Origin: Dokdonella sp.
GTDB lineage: Bacteria; Pseudomonadota; Gammaproteobacteria; Xanthomonadales; Rhodanobacteraceae
NCBI GenBank assembly: GCA_023228465.1
Contig: JALOBC010000023.1
Coordinates: forward strand, 1-41,639
DNA length: 41,639 nucleotides
Reading direction: 5' to 3'
The number at the start of each line of letters is the position of its first letter. Position 1 is the first letter of the stretch. This document shows positions 1-7,888 of the stretch, in pieces. Made by a program: the position numbers and the translations under genes. A model generated the notes under the pieces. It did not search any database and was not told the DNA's origin. It saw only the letters and a list, made by a program, of their open reading frames with translations.

Positions 1-35
1 TAGCGTTCGTCCTGGCTCAGGTGCGCGTAGCCCAT
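1..35 (-). CDS. IS30-family transposase, N-terminal fragment at window edge
   Basis: Only eleven full codons are inside the window. They read MGYAHLSQDER, with the next codon beginning TA. This matches the characteristic IS30 transposase N-terminus (M-x-Y-x-H/Q-L-[ST]-x-[ED]-ER-Y), the start of its helix-turn-helix DNA-binding region. The ATG at 35 lies about 90 bp inside the presumed terminal repeat, as expected for this family. The fragment is very short, so the call rests on this motif plus the disrupted neighbour. Sequence left of position 1 would settle it. Confidence 0.6.
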   Translation of the reverse strand, partial: MGYAHLSQDER

Positions 36-124
36 GTGTGGTTCCACTTGGCGGTGAAGCTGCACAGGCTACCGCACCTGCGCCACCTCACAGCGTGAGT
101 GGTGCACTTCAGAATTGAATCCAC
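1..124 (-). mobile_element. Left part of an IS30-family insertion sequence (continues beyond position 1)
   Basis: On the minus strand a terminal-repeat-like sequence begins near 124 (GGTGGATTCAATTCTGAAG) and leads after about 90 bp into an IS30-type transposase start. A short inverted repeat (CTCAC-agc-GTGAG, 87-99) lies in the leader. IS30 elements typically have 20-30 bp terminal inverted repeats close to a single transposase gene, which fits. The outer boundary is inferred from where the neighbouring dehydrogenase stops looking like its family, so it is accurate only to a few bases. The other end and the target duplication are outside the window. Confidence 0.6.
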
Positions 125-991
125 CGGGTCTGGTTCGGGCATGCGTCCCAGCAGGGCAACGGCGACTTCGGAGGGGCGTACGCTGCCTGCAGCGAGCTGA
201 AGCGGTTCCTCGCTGGTCAGGCCCAACTCCCGGAATGCGCGCAGGAGGTCGTCCAGCCCGAGCACGCCACCCTTTTGCGTCACGTTGCGCAGGCCCTCGA
301 TATAGCGCGGAATGGTGACCGGCTCCGGATGCCCGAGGTAATAGACCTCGCATTCACCGAGTACCGGAAAGCGCACCTGCTCGCTGCCCGACATGGCGGG
401 CACCTTCGTCCAGTCGCCATCGAGGTACTGGACGACGTCGCCATGCACAATATGGATGCCGTGCTGCACGGCAGCCGATTGGCTGATGTCGCCTTCGACG
501 TCGCTGCTCGCCACGTTCCAGCGAAAATGCAGGTCCTCCACCTGGTCCAGGCGGTTGGCCGCATCCCTGGCCAGGACATTCAGCGTGCCGGGGCTGACGC
601 CGCAGCCGATGACCGCGACCATACCGGCCTCCTGGGCCTGCTCGTGCAGTTCCAGCATGTCCACGGTCGGTTGGGCATCGTCGCAGATGTCGACATAATG
701 GCAGCCGGCCTCGATGGCGGCTTGCAGAATCGGCACGCCGAAACGGTAGTAGGGGCCGACGAACGTAATGACGACGTCTACTCCCTTCAGGGCCTCGACC
801 AGTTCGGCATGGACGGTGGCATCGACCTGCAGCGTGGACACCTTGTCGCTGCCGATGTCCTTTTTGAGCTGGTTGGCGGCATCGAGATTCAGGTCGCCGA
901 TGACGACGGAATCCACCTGCGCGCTCAGCACCAGGTCCCTGACGGTCCTGCTGCCTTCCTGTCCGGCTCCGCCGAGGGCTAGAAACTTCAT
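17..991 (-). CDS. Saccharopine dehydrogenase-like NAD(P)-binding oxidoreductase, 3' end replaced by IS30
   Basis: The N-terminus MKFLALGGAGQEGSR is a Rossmann dinucleotide-binding motif. It is followed by the family's DVVITFVGPYYRFG and HYVDICDDAQP segments and the CGVSPGTLNVLA motif. These identify the saccharopine dehydrogenase/trans-acting enoyl reductase fold; the substrate cannot be read from sequence. The start is ATG 991, preceded at 8 nt by AGGAG; a GTG at 1000 overlaps that ribosome-binding site and was rejected. After about residue 289 (GRMPEPDPV) the protein stops resembling the family, and its last 35 or so residues are encoded by the terminal region of the IS30 element. Family members usually run to 350-400 residues, so the product (324 aa) is probably truncated and non-functional. 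Confidence 0.8.
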   Translation of the reverse strand: MKFLALGGAGQEGSRTVRDLVLSAQVDSVVIGDLNLDAANQLKKDIGSDKVSTLQVDATVHAELVEALKGVDVVITFVGPYYRFGVPILQAAIEAGCHYVDICDDAQPTVDMLELHEQAQEAGMVAVIGCGVSPGTLNVLARDAANRLDQVEDLHFRWNVASSDVEGDISQSAAVQHGIHIVHGDVVQYLDGDWTKVPAMSGSEQVRFPVLGECEVYYLGHPEPVTIPRYIEGLRNVTQKGGVLGLDDLLRAFRELGLTSEEPLQLAAGSVRPSEVAVALLGRMPEPDPVDSILKCTTHAVRWRRCGSLCSFTAKWNHTWATRT

Positions 992-1911
992 GTGGTTCAC
1001 TCCTGTTGGCGCGGAATTGCGGGGGAAGCCCCCAATCTGCCTGAGGAGGGTTTGCTGGGGGATTTTTGAACCGCGAGTCTAACCAGTGCTCACTGAACCG
1101 CTTCGCGTGACGGCGCCGGGCCTGGTCGCGTCTGCCATGCAAGCAGCGCGCTGCCGGCGCGCGCGCCTGAAAACCGGCGCACGGGCCCTGCATCGGGGAC
1201 CCGGCAGCTGCGCCGGGCGCGATCGGGCGCCATGTAACGCCCAGCGGCACCTCAGGATGGCCCCAACTTCATGGCCTGGGAGCGCGCGCAGCGCGCCGGG
1301 ACCAACGCGGTGGCCTGCCATGGCAGCGATGCGGCAGCCGGAGTGCCTGCCGTGGATGGCGACATCTTCGCCTGCCAGCGGGAGGCGGCGCGGCTCGAAG
1401 CCCGTGAAACCAGCGTGGGACGCGCCGAGATGGCGTCGGGGCGTACGGTTGATTTCCGGGCATGATTTCACCCTGACAGTATCGGTTCACATAAAGGAGA
1501 TACACTGCAGTGGGTAGCTGGCGATAGAGCTTCCATAATTGCCTTCGACCGTTATCCCGCATTTTTCGTGAGCGTTCGCAGCGAATTGGCGCAAGAGCCT
1601 GCCCAATGCTTGATCCGGGTGTGTGACCGGGCCGGCGCAGTAGAAGGCAGGTGAATGAGGCTGGTCAAGCATTCGCGGGTCGATCACGCAAGTGACTTAT
1701 TCGCGGAGCAGGTGGTGCGGCTTTGCCGCGAGTGTGCGATACGTAAAAGTCCAGGACGGACTTTTTCAGCATCCTGGCAGATCAGGTCGCATGCTCGCTT
1801 GCGCGGAGTCTTGCGGATTCGATCATCTTGCATGGCCGCGCATTCGGTTTTCAAGCACGGTGCGAGGTGGCTGACCCTGCTGGGCGCTCACCCCAACCCA
1901 AGGAGTTCCAC
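992..1911. other. Gene-poor stretch of about 0.9 kb
   Basis: Open frames here (for example on the minus strand at 1079-1471 and 1487-1687) show no recognisable domain, no good ribosome-binding site and no coding-like composition. The part from about 1480 to 1850 is visibly less GC-rich than its flanks, which may mark old insertion debris next to the IS30 element. A small GGGGG-aag-CCCCC hairpin lies at 1021-1033. The 3' part must hold the promoter of the CBS-domain gene, but no clear -35/-10 pair stands out. Confidence 0.5.
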
Positions 1912-2784
1912 ATGTCTCTCAAATGGTATGTAAGGCCACGTCTCGTGGCGCTGAAATCCGACACATCCGCATTCGACGCGGCGCGCGCAATCGAGCAGAA
2001 CAACATCGGCGCCATTGTCGTGCAGGACAAGGGGAGCGTCGTGGGCATCCTGACGGACCGTGATCTGGTGATCCGCGTCCTGGGCCGGGGCCGCGATCCA
2101 CGCACGACGACCGTTGGCGAGGTGATGACCTCGGGTGTCGTCTCACTGGCGCCCTCCGACACCCAGGCCAGCGCGATTCGCCTCATGCAAACGCGCAACA
2201 TTCGACGCATTCCGCTGGTGGAGGACGGGCGGTTCGTCGGCATGGTGACGCTCGATGACTTGCTCCTTGACGAGGCGGCACCGATCGATCGCCTGGCGGC
2301 GATCATCGCGGGCCAGATTGGCGAGGGCGGGCCGGAGGCCAGTCCGCGGTCACGAGCAAGAAGGCGCAGCGCTGCCCGTGCCGAAGCCACCTACAGGCGT
2401 TTGCTCAACCAGGTGCGTGCCGACACCGGACTCGAGAACCCGGAACAGGCGGAGACCGCACTCGAGATCGTCCTCGAGGCATTGGTGCAAAGACTCAACC
2501 CCGGCGAGGCTGAAGATCTCATTGCGCAGCTGCCTTCATTGCTGCAGCCCACGCTGTACGGGCTTCCGCTTGGCCCTGACAGGAGCGTCACCCGGGAAAC
2601 CATCGAGCAGGAGCTGGTCAAGCAACTCGGGGTGGACGCGTCCCGTGCCGCAACGTTGCTTGCCGCGATCGGCGCGCTGATCGCGCAGGGTGTCAGTTCC
2701 GGCCAGATGCAGGACGTGCAGGGCCAGCTTCCGACAGCTTTGCGCGAGGTCTTTTCCGCTGCGCCGTCGCCGGCCGTTTCTTGA
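1912..2784 (+). CDS. CBS-pair protein with C-terminal DUF2267 domain
   Basis: The start is ATG 1912 with AAGGAG 8 nt upstream; upstream extensions of the frame are not protein-like. The 290-aa product has two CBS motifs in residues about 8-125 (IGAIVVQDKGSVVGILTDRD; RRIPLVEDGRFVGMVTLDDL), which form a Bateman module that usually binds adenine nucleotides. A basic Arg/Ala-rich linker (about 140-165) follows. Residues about 165-285 match DUF2267, a helical domain of unknown role often found with CBS or stress genes. No signal peptide or membrane segment is visible, so it is probably cytoplasmic. A DksA-type protein follows 190 bp downstream. The function is most likely regulatory or stress-related; this is inference. 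Confidence 0.85.
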   Translation: MSLKWYVRPRLVALKSDTSAFDAARAIEQNNIGAIVVQDKGSVVGILTDRDLVIRVLGRGRDPRTTTVGEVMTSGVVSLAPSDTQASAIRLMQTRNIRRIPLVEDGRFVGMVTLDDLLLDEAAPIDRLAAIIAGQIGEGGPEASPRSRARRRSAARAEATYRRLLNQVRADTGLENPEQAETALEIVLEALVQRLNPGEAEDLIAQLPSLLQPTLYGLPLGPDRSVTRETIEQELVKQLGVDASRAATLLAAIGALIAQGVSSGQMQDVQGQLPTALREVFSAAPSPAVS

Positions 2785-2824
2785 GCGCGGCTTCACGCGC
2801 ACATGCAACCGGGTCAACCCGGGC

Positions 2825-2841
2825 GCCGAGCCGGCCTCGGC
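2825..2841 (+). terminator. Weak stem-loop after the CBS-DUF2267 gene
   Basis: GCCGAG-ccggc-CTCGGC forms a 6-bp GC stem about 40 nt after the stop codon. There is no T-run, so this is only a possible terminator or mRNA-stabilising hairpin. Confidence 0.25.
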
Positions 2842-2974
2842 CGCCTGAACGAACGTGGCTCGCCGTGATGTCTGCCCGCAACGATCCAAGGGAAATCCCG
2901 TGTCACGCAACGAAGCGCATTCCCAATCTCGGAAGCGATTTTTCCACGCACACAGCAGCGCAAGGAGTTGAGCC

Positions 2975-3364
2975 ATGACGACATTGACCAGCAGTGAACG
3001 CGAGCACCTCGCAACTCTGATGAACGAGCGCAAGCCGGTGTTGCTGGATGAAATTCGTACGGGGCTCACGCGCATGCGCGTGGAAGGTTATGAAGAGTTG
3101 CTGTCGAGCACCGCCGATGCGGGCGATGAATCGCTGGCCTCGCTGATAACCGATATCAACAACGCGGAAGTGGTGCGGGACGCAACCGAGTTGCAAGACA
3201 TCTATGCCGCCGAAGCGCGTCTCGCGGCGGGTACGTATGGTGTGTGCATCGATTGCGGACAGCCGGTTCCTTACGCGCGTCTTGTCGCCTATCCCACCGC
3301 CAAGCGCTGCCTTGGCTGTCAGCAGATCCATGAACGCAAGCGCACGCATTCCCGGGAATCGTGA
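2975..3364 (+). CDS. DksA/TraR-type C4 zinc-finger protein
   Basis: The 129-aa product has an acidic helical N-terminal half and a C-terminal zinc finger with paired cysteines (CIDCGQ about 90-95 and CLGC about 111-114), the DksA/TraR arrangement. Family members bind the secondary channel of RNA polymerase or act as small accessory factors. This one is shorter than canonical DksA (about 150 aa) and lacks an obvious DxxDxA coiled-coil tip, so it is a paralogue rather than DksA itself. ATG 2975 has AAGGAG 9 nt upstream. It lies between the CBS protein on the same strand and the convergent LysR gene. Confidence 0.88.
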   Translation: MTTLTSSEREHLATLMNERKPVLLDEIRTGLTRMRVEGYEELLSSTADAGDESLASLITDINNAEVVRDATELQDIYAAEARLAAGTYGVCIDCGQPVPYARLVAYPTAKRCLGCQQIHERKRTHSRES

Positions 3365-3444
3365 ACTCGCCCGTTGGTCGCCCTGCCCGCCGTGGTCGCC
3401 GAGGATCACCCGCTGCGCGGAAGGGCGTCCTGGACGAGGCATGC

Positions 3445-3463
3445 GCCTGCCCGCGTCGCAGGC
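3445..3463. terminator. Small hairpin between convergent genes
   Basis: GCCTGC-ccgcgtc-GCAGGC lies in the 123-bp gap between the DksA-like gene (plus) and the LysR gene (minus). There is no T-tract on either side. It is a weak candidate for a shared terminator. Confidence 0.25.
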
Positions 3464-3487
3464 AACTGGCCGCGCTGATTCCCTCGA

Positions 3488-4378
3488 TCATGCGCCGACC
3501 GCGCGGAAGTGCTCGACGAGAAAATCGCTGAAGGCGCGCACCAGCAGCGATGATTGTCGATGCTGCGGATACACCACATAAGCAGCAAGGCCGGCGGGAC
3601 GAAATTTCTCCAGTACCTCCACCAGTCGTCCGTCCGCCAGCGCGGCGGCGACGATGAAGTCGGGCAGGATGACGAGGCCCAGGCCGGCGATCGCCGCGTC
3701 GCGCAACATCTCGCCATTGTTCGAGCGCATCGGCCCGCTTACCGTCACCTTGCGGCTGCGTGCGCCATTGCGAAAGGCCCACTCGCCACTCCGTGCATGG
3801 CCATAATGAAGGCAGGCATGCGCGGCCAGCTCCTGCGGCTCCTTCGGTACGCCGTGCCGGCGCAGGTAGTCCGGACTTGCGCAGGTGATCAGTTGCACGC
3901 TGGTGATCCGCCGCGCCACCAGACTGGAATCGGCCAGCGCGCCGATGCGCACCGCCATGTCGTAACCCTCGTCGATCAGGTCGACCCTGCGATCGTTGAG
4001 TTCGAGCTCCACCGACACCTCCGGATGACGCTGCATGAAAGCCGGAATCAGCGCTCCCAGGTGCAGGGTGGCGAACGTCATCGGCGCGCTCAACCGCAAC
4101 ACGCCGCGCGGCGTCGCCGTCTGGCTGGTGACCATCTGCTCGGCGGCATCCACCTCCTGCAGGATGCGCCGGACGCGTTCGTGATAGGCCAGTCCCAGAT
4201 CGGTGACACGCAGCTTGCGCGTCGAACGCAGCAGCAGCCGCGCCCCCAGCCGCTTCTCCAGCGCGGCGATGCGCTTGCTGACAAGCTGTTTGGACAGCCC
4301 CAGCCGATCGGCCGCGGCGGTGAAGCTTTGCGCATCCACGGTTTCGGCAAAGATCCGCATGTCCTGCAGCTGGCCCAT
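3488..4378 (-). CDS. LysR-family transcriptional regulator
   Basis: The 296-aa protein begins MGQLQDMRIFAETVDAQS and has a winged helix-turn-helix in residues about 1-60 (SFTAAADRLGLSKQLVSKRI). A LysR substrate-binding domain follows to the C-terminus (LRLSAPMTFA, DLIDEGYDMAVRIG). The DLIDEGYD-AVRIG phrase is typical of the CrgA/DmlR-like subgroup. Start ATG 4378 is chosen because the fold begins exactly there; an upstream extension is possible but not LysR-like. It is transcribed divergently from the pirin/quinone-reductase cluster across a 176-bp gap, the classical position for a LysR protein controlling the neighbouring genes and itself. The effector is unknown; an electrophile, quinone or flavonoid is an inference from the target genes. 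Confidence 0.93.
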   Translation of the reverse strand: MGQLQDMRIFAETVDAQSFTAAADRLGLSKQLVSKRIAALEKRLGARLLLRSTRKLRVTDLGLAYHERVRRILQEVDAAEQMVTSQTATPRGVLRLSAPMTFATLHLGALIPAFMQRHPEVSVELELNDRRVDLIDEGYDMAVRIGALADSSLVARRITSVQLITCASPDYLRRHGVPKEPQELAAHACLHYGHARSGEWAFRNGARSRKVTVSGPMRSNNGEMLRDAAIAGLGLVILPDFIVAAALADGRLVEVLEKFRPAGLAAYVVYPQHRQSSLLVRAFSDFLVEHFRAVGA

Positions 4379-4554
4379 TGTCGCCCTCAGGTGGACAGTG
4401 TTAAGCGTGCCATCATCTTCTTTGCATGGCCTGGCGACTGTAATGTATCGCCAAGGATGCAACAAATTCTGCATGCCCTCCCACTTTGGAGCGCTTTCAC
4501 GAGGCTTTCCGGGGAGGACGGCTCCCCGACACCCCATCAACGAGAGAAAACGCC
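4379..4554. promoter_or_regulatory. Divergent promoter/operator region, LysR gene and pirin cluster
   Basis: Two inverted repeats stand out: GCCAT-N12-ATGGC (4409-4430) and ATGCA-N8-TGCAT (4457-4474). Both have the size and placement expected of LysR half-sites between divergent genes. The AT-richer block 4440-4475 is a likely promoter core, but I cannot assign a confident -35/-10 pair. Confidence 0.45.
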
Positions 4555-5280
4555 ATGACGATGCAGATACGCAAGGCTTCCGAGCGCGGCGTCGCCGAGC
4601 ACGGCTGGTTGAGCTCGCGCCACACGTTTTCGTTCGCCGGCTACCGGGATCCCGAGCAGATCGGCTTCTCCGACCTGCGCGTGATCAACGAGGATCGCGT
4701 GCTGCCGGGCCAGGGCTTCGGCACGCACCCGCACCGCGACATGGAAATCTTTTCCTACGTGCTGGAAGGCGCCCTCGCGCACAGTGACAGCATGGGCACT
4801 GGCTCGCAGATCAGGCCCGGCGACGTGCAACTGATGAGTGCCGGCAGTGGCGTGACCCACAGCGAATTCAACGGCTCGAAGGAGGAGCCGGTGCACTTCC
4901 TGCAGATCTGGATCGTGCCGGACCGCACCGGTGGCAAGCCGGTCTATCAGCAACGGCACTTCAGCGATGCCGACAAGCGTGGACGCCTGCGCCTGATCAT
5001 TTCGCCGGATGGGCGCGAGGGCTCGCTGCGCATCCAGCAGGACACCCGGGTGTACGCCGGCCTGTTCGACGGCGATGAAACGGCCACGCTGACCCTGGAC
5101 AGGAACCGTCATGCCTACGTACATGTCGCCCGCGGCATGATCGAGCTCGATGGCGCGAAGCTGGAGGCCGGCGACGGCGTGCGACTGCGCAGGCCGCAGA
5201 CGCTGACGCTCGGCGCCGGCAAGGATGCCGAGGTCCTGGTGTTCGACCTGCGTGCGAACGAATTGCCGCAAATGCCATGA
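4555..5280 (+). CDS. Pirin family protein (YhaK-like), pirin 1 of 4
   Basis: The 241-aa bicupin keeps the four metal ligands of pirins, His58 and His60 (THPHRDMEIF) and His102 and Glu104 (VTHSEF). Pirins bind Fe or another metal; some bacterial members show quercetin 2,3-dioxygenase activity and others act as redox-sensing partners. The length matches the short YhaK subgroup (about 230 aa). The opening MTMQIRKASERGVAEHGWL is also typical of that subgroup. Start ATG 4555 is where homology begins, with a weak purine-rich site upstream (GAGAGAAAA). It is the first gene of the cluster divergent from the LysR regulator. Confidence 0.92.
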   Translation: MTMQIRKASERGVAEHGWLSSRHTFSFAGYRDPEQIGFSDLRVINEDRVLPGQGFGTHPHRDMEIFSYVLEGALAHSDSMGTGSQIRPGDVQLMSAGSGVTHSEFNGSKEEPVHFLQIWIVPDRTGGKPVYQQRHFSDADKRGRLRLIISPDGREGSLRIQQDTRVYAGLFDGDETATLTLDRNRHAYVHVARGMIELDGAKLEAGDGVRLRRPQTLTLGAGKDAEVLVFDLRANELPQMP

Positions 5281-5289
5281 AGCCTGGCA

Positions 5290-5324
5290 GGTCGTCGGCG
5301 ATGCGGATGGCGCGGCCGACGACC
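5290..5324 (+). promoter_or_regulatory. Perfect 10-bp inverted repeat between pirin 1 and the dehydrogenase
   Basis: GGTCGTCGGC (5290-5299) is followed 15 nt later by its exact complement GCCGACGACC (5315-5324). It ends about 9 nt before the AAGGAA ribosome-binding site of the next gene. As RNA it would be a strong stem-loop with no U-tract. It may protect mRNA ends, attenuate read-through, or act as a DNA operator. Confidence 0.5.
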
Positions 5325-5346
5325 ATCCACACAAGGAACATTCTTC

Positions 5347-6315
5347 ATGAGCAAGATGAAGGTCTGGTATTTCGAGCAATACGGGCCGCCCTCCGCACTC
5401 AGGTTGCAGGAGCGCGAGCTGCCCCGGCCCGGCCCCGGTGAGGTACTAGTCAAGGTCGCTGCCACCGCGATCAATCCCAGCGACGTGAAAAACGTTTCGG
5501 GGCATTTCAAGTCCAGCATGCCGCGGATACCCGGGCGCGACTTTGCCGGCACCATTGTTGCCGGCGACGGGCGCGAAGGTGAGGAAATCTGGGGCAGCGG
5601 CCCCGGCTTCGGTGTGACGCGCGATGGCGCGCATGCCGAGTATTTCGTGATGCCTTCGGCGTGGGTCAGCCGCAAACCGCCACACCTGAGCATGGAGCAG
5701 GCGGCGGCGATCGGCGTACCGTACCTGGCGGCCTGGTCTGCGCTGGTTACCGCCGGGGAAATCCGGGCCGGGGAGACCGTGCTCGTGACCGGCGTTTCCG
5801 GCGCGGTCGGCCGCGCCGCTACGCAGATTGCACACTGGAAGAAGGCACGGGTCATCGGTGCGTCGCGATCGTCGGACAACCCTTCCGGCGCCGATGCCAT
5901 CATCGACACCACCCAACAGGACCTCGTCGCCGAGGTTCGCGCCCTGACCGATGGCAAGGGCGCGGATCTCGCGCTGGACGTCGTCGGTGGCGCACTGTTC
6001 GAACCATGTCTCGAAGCGTTGCGCGGTGGCGGCCGCCAGGTGGCCATCGCCAGCAATCCGCAGGTCGTCAGCTTCAACCTGGTCGACTTCTACCATGGGC
6101 GCAAACGTCTGCTTGGCGTTGATACCATGGGCCTGGGCGGCGCGGATATCGTCGCACTGATGGATCAGATGCGTGCCGGCTTCGAGCAAGGCGTACTGCA
6201 ACCGCCGGACGCCCAGACCTGGTCGTTCGAGCAGGCGGTCGCGGCCTATGCAGCGGTTGCCCAGGGCGGTGCACCGGTCAAGCACGTATTGACGATGCGG
6301 GAGACTCACGCATGA
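5347..6315 (+). CDS. Quinone-oxidoreductase-type medium-chain dehydrogenase
   Basis: The 322-aa product has the GroES-like N-terminal domain (AINPSDVKNVSG, IPGRDFAGTI) and a Rossmann domain with the NADPH-binding motif VTGVSGAVGRAATQ at about residues 146-160. The structural and catalytic zinc cysteines of classical alcohol dehydrogenases are absent, which places it with zinc-independent NADPH:quinone oxidoreductases/enone reductases. AAGGAA lies 9 nt before ATG 5347. Its stop overlaps the start of pirin 2 (ATGA, 6312-6315), indicating translational coupling. In this context it probably reduces quinones or other electrophiles; the substrate is inferred. Confidence 0.9.
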   Translation: MSKMKVWYFEQYGPPSALRLQERELPRPGPGEVLVKVAATAINPSDVKNVSGHFKSSMPRIPGRDFAGTIVAGDGREGEEIWGSGPGFGVTRDGAHAEYFVMPSAWVSRKPPHLSMEQAAAIGVPYLAAWSALVTAGEIRAGETVLVTGVSGAVGRAATQIAHWKKARVIGASRSSDNPSGADAIIDTTQQDLVAEVRALTDGKGADLALDVVGGALFEPCLEALRGGGRQVAIASNPQVVSFNLVDFYHGRKRLLGVDTMGLGGADIVALMDQMRAGFEQGVLQPPDAQTWSFEQAVAAYAAVAQGGAPVKHVLTMRETHA

Positions 6316-7217
6316 CGACGCTGGTCCGCGAACGCATGAAGGGGCAGGAACACGACCTCGGTGGTGGCCTGATGATCCGCCGCGTGTTGCCGCAACCAAG
6401 CGGGCACGCCATCGGTCCGTTCGTCTTCATGGATCATCTGGGGCCTCTGACCTTGGCGGCGACGCAAGCGATGGACGTGCGCCCGCACCCGCACATCGGC
6501 CTGGCCACGGTGACCTACCTGTGGGAAGGTCGCATCGAGCACAAGGATGCACTCGGCAACACGCAGATCATCGAGCCCGGCGCAGTCAACTGGATGACCG
6601 CCGGGCGCGGCATCGTGCATTCCGAACGCACCGCCGCCGCAGACCGCGGCCGCGGACAGACGCTGCACGGCCTGCAATTGTGGGTGGCGCTACCGCTGGA
6701 ACACGAACGTGGTGCGCCGTCGTTCGAGCACACCGCCGCCACGGCGTTGCCGCAATTGAGCGTCGACGGTGCCAGCGTGCGGGTGGTCGCCGGTACCGCC
6801 TACGGCGCGCGCTCGCCGGTAGCGACGCTGAGCAAGTTGTTCTACGTCGATGCGCACGTGCCGCGCGGCAAGACGCTGCGCGTGCCGGACGAGCATGTGC
6901 AACGCGCGGCCTACCTGGTCGAAGGCGGGATGCAAGCCGATGGCGAACCGCTGCAGCCTGGCGAACTGATGGTGTTCGAACCCGGCGCGCAGGTCACGCT
7001 GCGCGCCGGCGCCGACAGCCACGTGGTGTTGCTCGGTGGTGCGCCGCTGGATGCACCGCGCTATCTGTGGTGGAACTATGTCGCCAGCAGCGAGGCGCTG
7101 CTGGCAGAAGCCAGACAGGCATGGCGCGAGCAACGCTACGCCATGGTCGAGGGTGACCCGGAGTTCATCCCGCTGCCGGGTGATGACCGCAAGGCGGTAC
7201 GGTTCGAAGCGGGATGA
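6312..7217 (+). CDS. Pirin family protein, pirin 2 of 4
   Basis: A 301-aa bicupin of the standard pirin length. Metal ligands are in VRPHPHIGLAT (two His) and IVHSERT (His and Glu), separated by the usual spacing with the family phrase NWMTAGRG. The C-terminal cupin contains VLLGGAPLDAPRYLWWNYV, a pirin hallmark. The start overlaps the stop of the dehydrogenase by 4 bp. It is clearly diverged from the other three pirins nearby, so the set is not a recent tandem duplication. Confidence 0.92.
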   Translation: MTTLVRERMKGQEHDLGGGLMIRRVLPQPSGHAIGPFVFMDHLGPLTLAATQAMDVRPHPHIGLATVTYLWEGRIEHKDALGNTQIIEPGAVNWMTAGRGIVHSERTAAADRGRGQTLHGLQLWVALPLEHERGAPSFEHTAATALPQLSVDGASVRVVAGTAYGARSPVATLSKLFYVDAHVPRGKTLRVPDEHVQRAAYLVEGGMQADGEPLQPGELMVFEPGAQVTLRAGADSHVVLLGGAPLDAPRYLWWNYVASSEALLAEARQAWREQRYAMVEGDPEFIPLPGDDRKAVRFEAG

Positions 7218-7236
7218 ACATCAAGGAGAAGCAATC

Positions 7237-7839
7237 ATGAGCAATGTCCGATTGGCGGTGGTGTACTACAGCACCTACGGTACCAACCATGCGATGGCCG
7301 ACGTGGCAGCGGCTGCCGCGAAGGCGGCGGGAGCGGAGGTACGCCTTCGCAAGGTGCATGAAACGGCACCCGCGGAAGTGGTGAAGGCACAGGAAGCCTG
7401 GCTGGGGCACGCCGAAAAGACCGCACACGTTGCGATCGCCAAGCCCGACGATCTCGTATGGGCCAACGCCTTCCTGTTCATCGCACCCACACGCTACGGC
7501 ACGATGGCGAGCCAGATGCGGGCCTTCATCGATACGCTCGGTCCGATCTGGCAGAAGGGAGACCTGGCCAACAAGGCCGCGTCCGCGATGACCAGCGCCA
7601 TGAATCTGCACGGCGGCCAGGAAGGCACGCTGCTTGGCATGTACGCGACGTTCATGCATTGGGGCGCGATCCTGGTTCCGCCCGGCTATACCGATCCGTC
7701 GATCGCCGCCGCCGGCGGCAATCCGTACGGGACGAGTACCGTCGCGGTGCAGGATGGCAAGTTGAGCGATGAAATCCGCGCGGCCGTCGAACACCAGACC
7801 CGCCGCCTTGTGGACTTCGCAGGAAGGATCGCCGCGTGA
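7237..7839 (+). CDS. wrbA: NAD(P)H:quinone oxidoreductase, WrbA family
   Basis: The 200-aa flavodoxin-fold protein has the FMN phosphate-binding start YYSTYGTNHAMA, the WrbA signature PTRYGTMASQMRAF (about residues 84-97) and the HGGQEGTLLGM loop. The length equals E. coli WrbA (198 aa). WrbA enzymes reduce quinones by two electrons and so avoid semiquinone formation. AAGGAG lies 8 nt before ATG 7237, and pirin 2 ends 19 bp upstream, so it is in the same operon. The insertion-loop residues differ from E. coli, so it is best called WrbA-like. Confidence 0.92.
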   Translation: MSNVRLAVVYYSTYGTNHAMADVAAAAAKAAGAEVRLRKVHETAPAEVVKAQEAWLGHAEKTAHVAIAKPDDLVWANAFLFIAPTRYGTMASQMRAFIDTLGPIWQKGDLANKAASAMTSAMNLHGGQEGTLLGMYATFMHWGAILVPPGYTDPSIAAAGGNPYGTSTVAVQDGKLSDEIRAAVEHQTRRLVDFAGRIAA

Positions 7840-7888
7840 CGCCTGCGTGGCACCTGGCCGCCGCGAAGACCCTGGCCGACCGTTGGAA

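Noticed and set aside
1079-1687. Several small open frames in the 1.0-1.9 kb gap
   Set aside because: No domain, no ribosome-binding site and no consistent coding signal. A transposase-remnant reading of the minus-strand frame at 1487-1687 was considered but the similarity is too vague.
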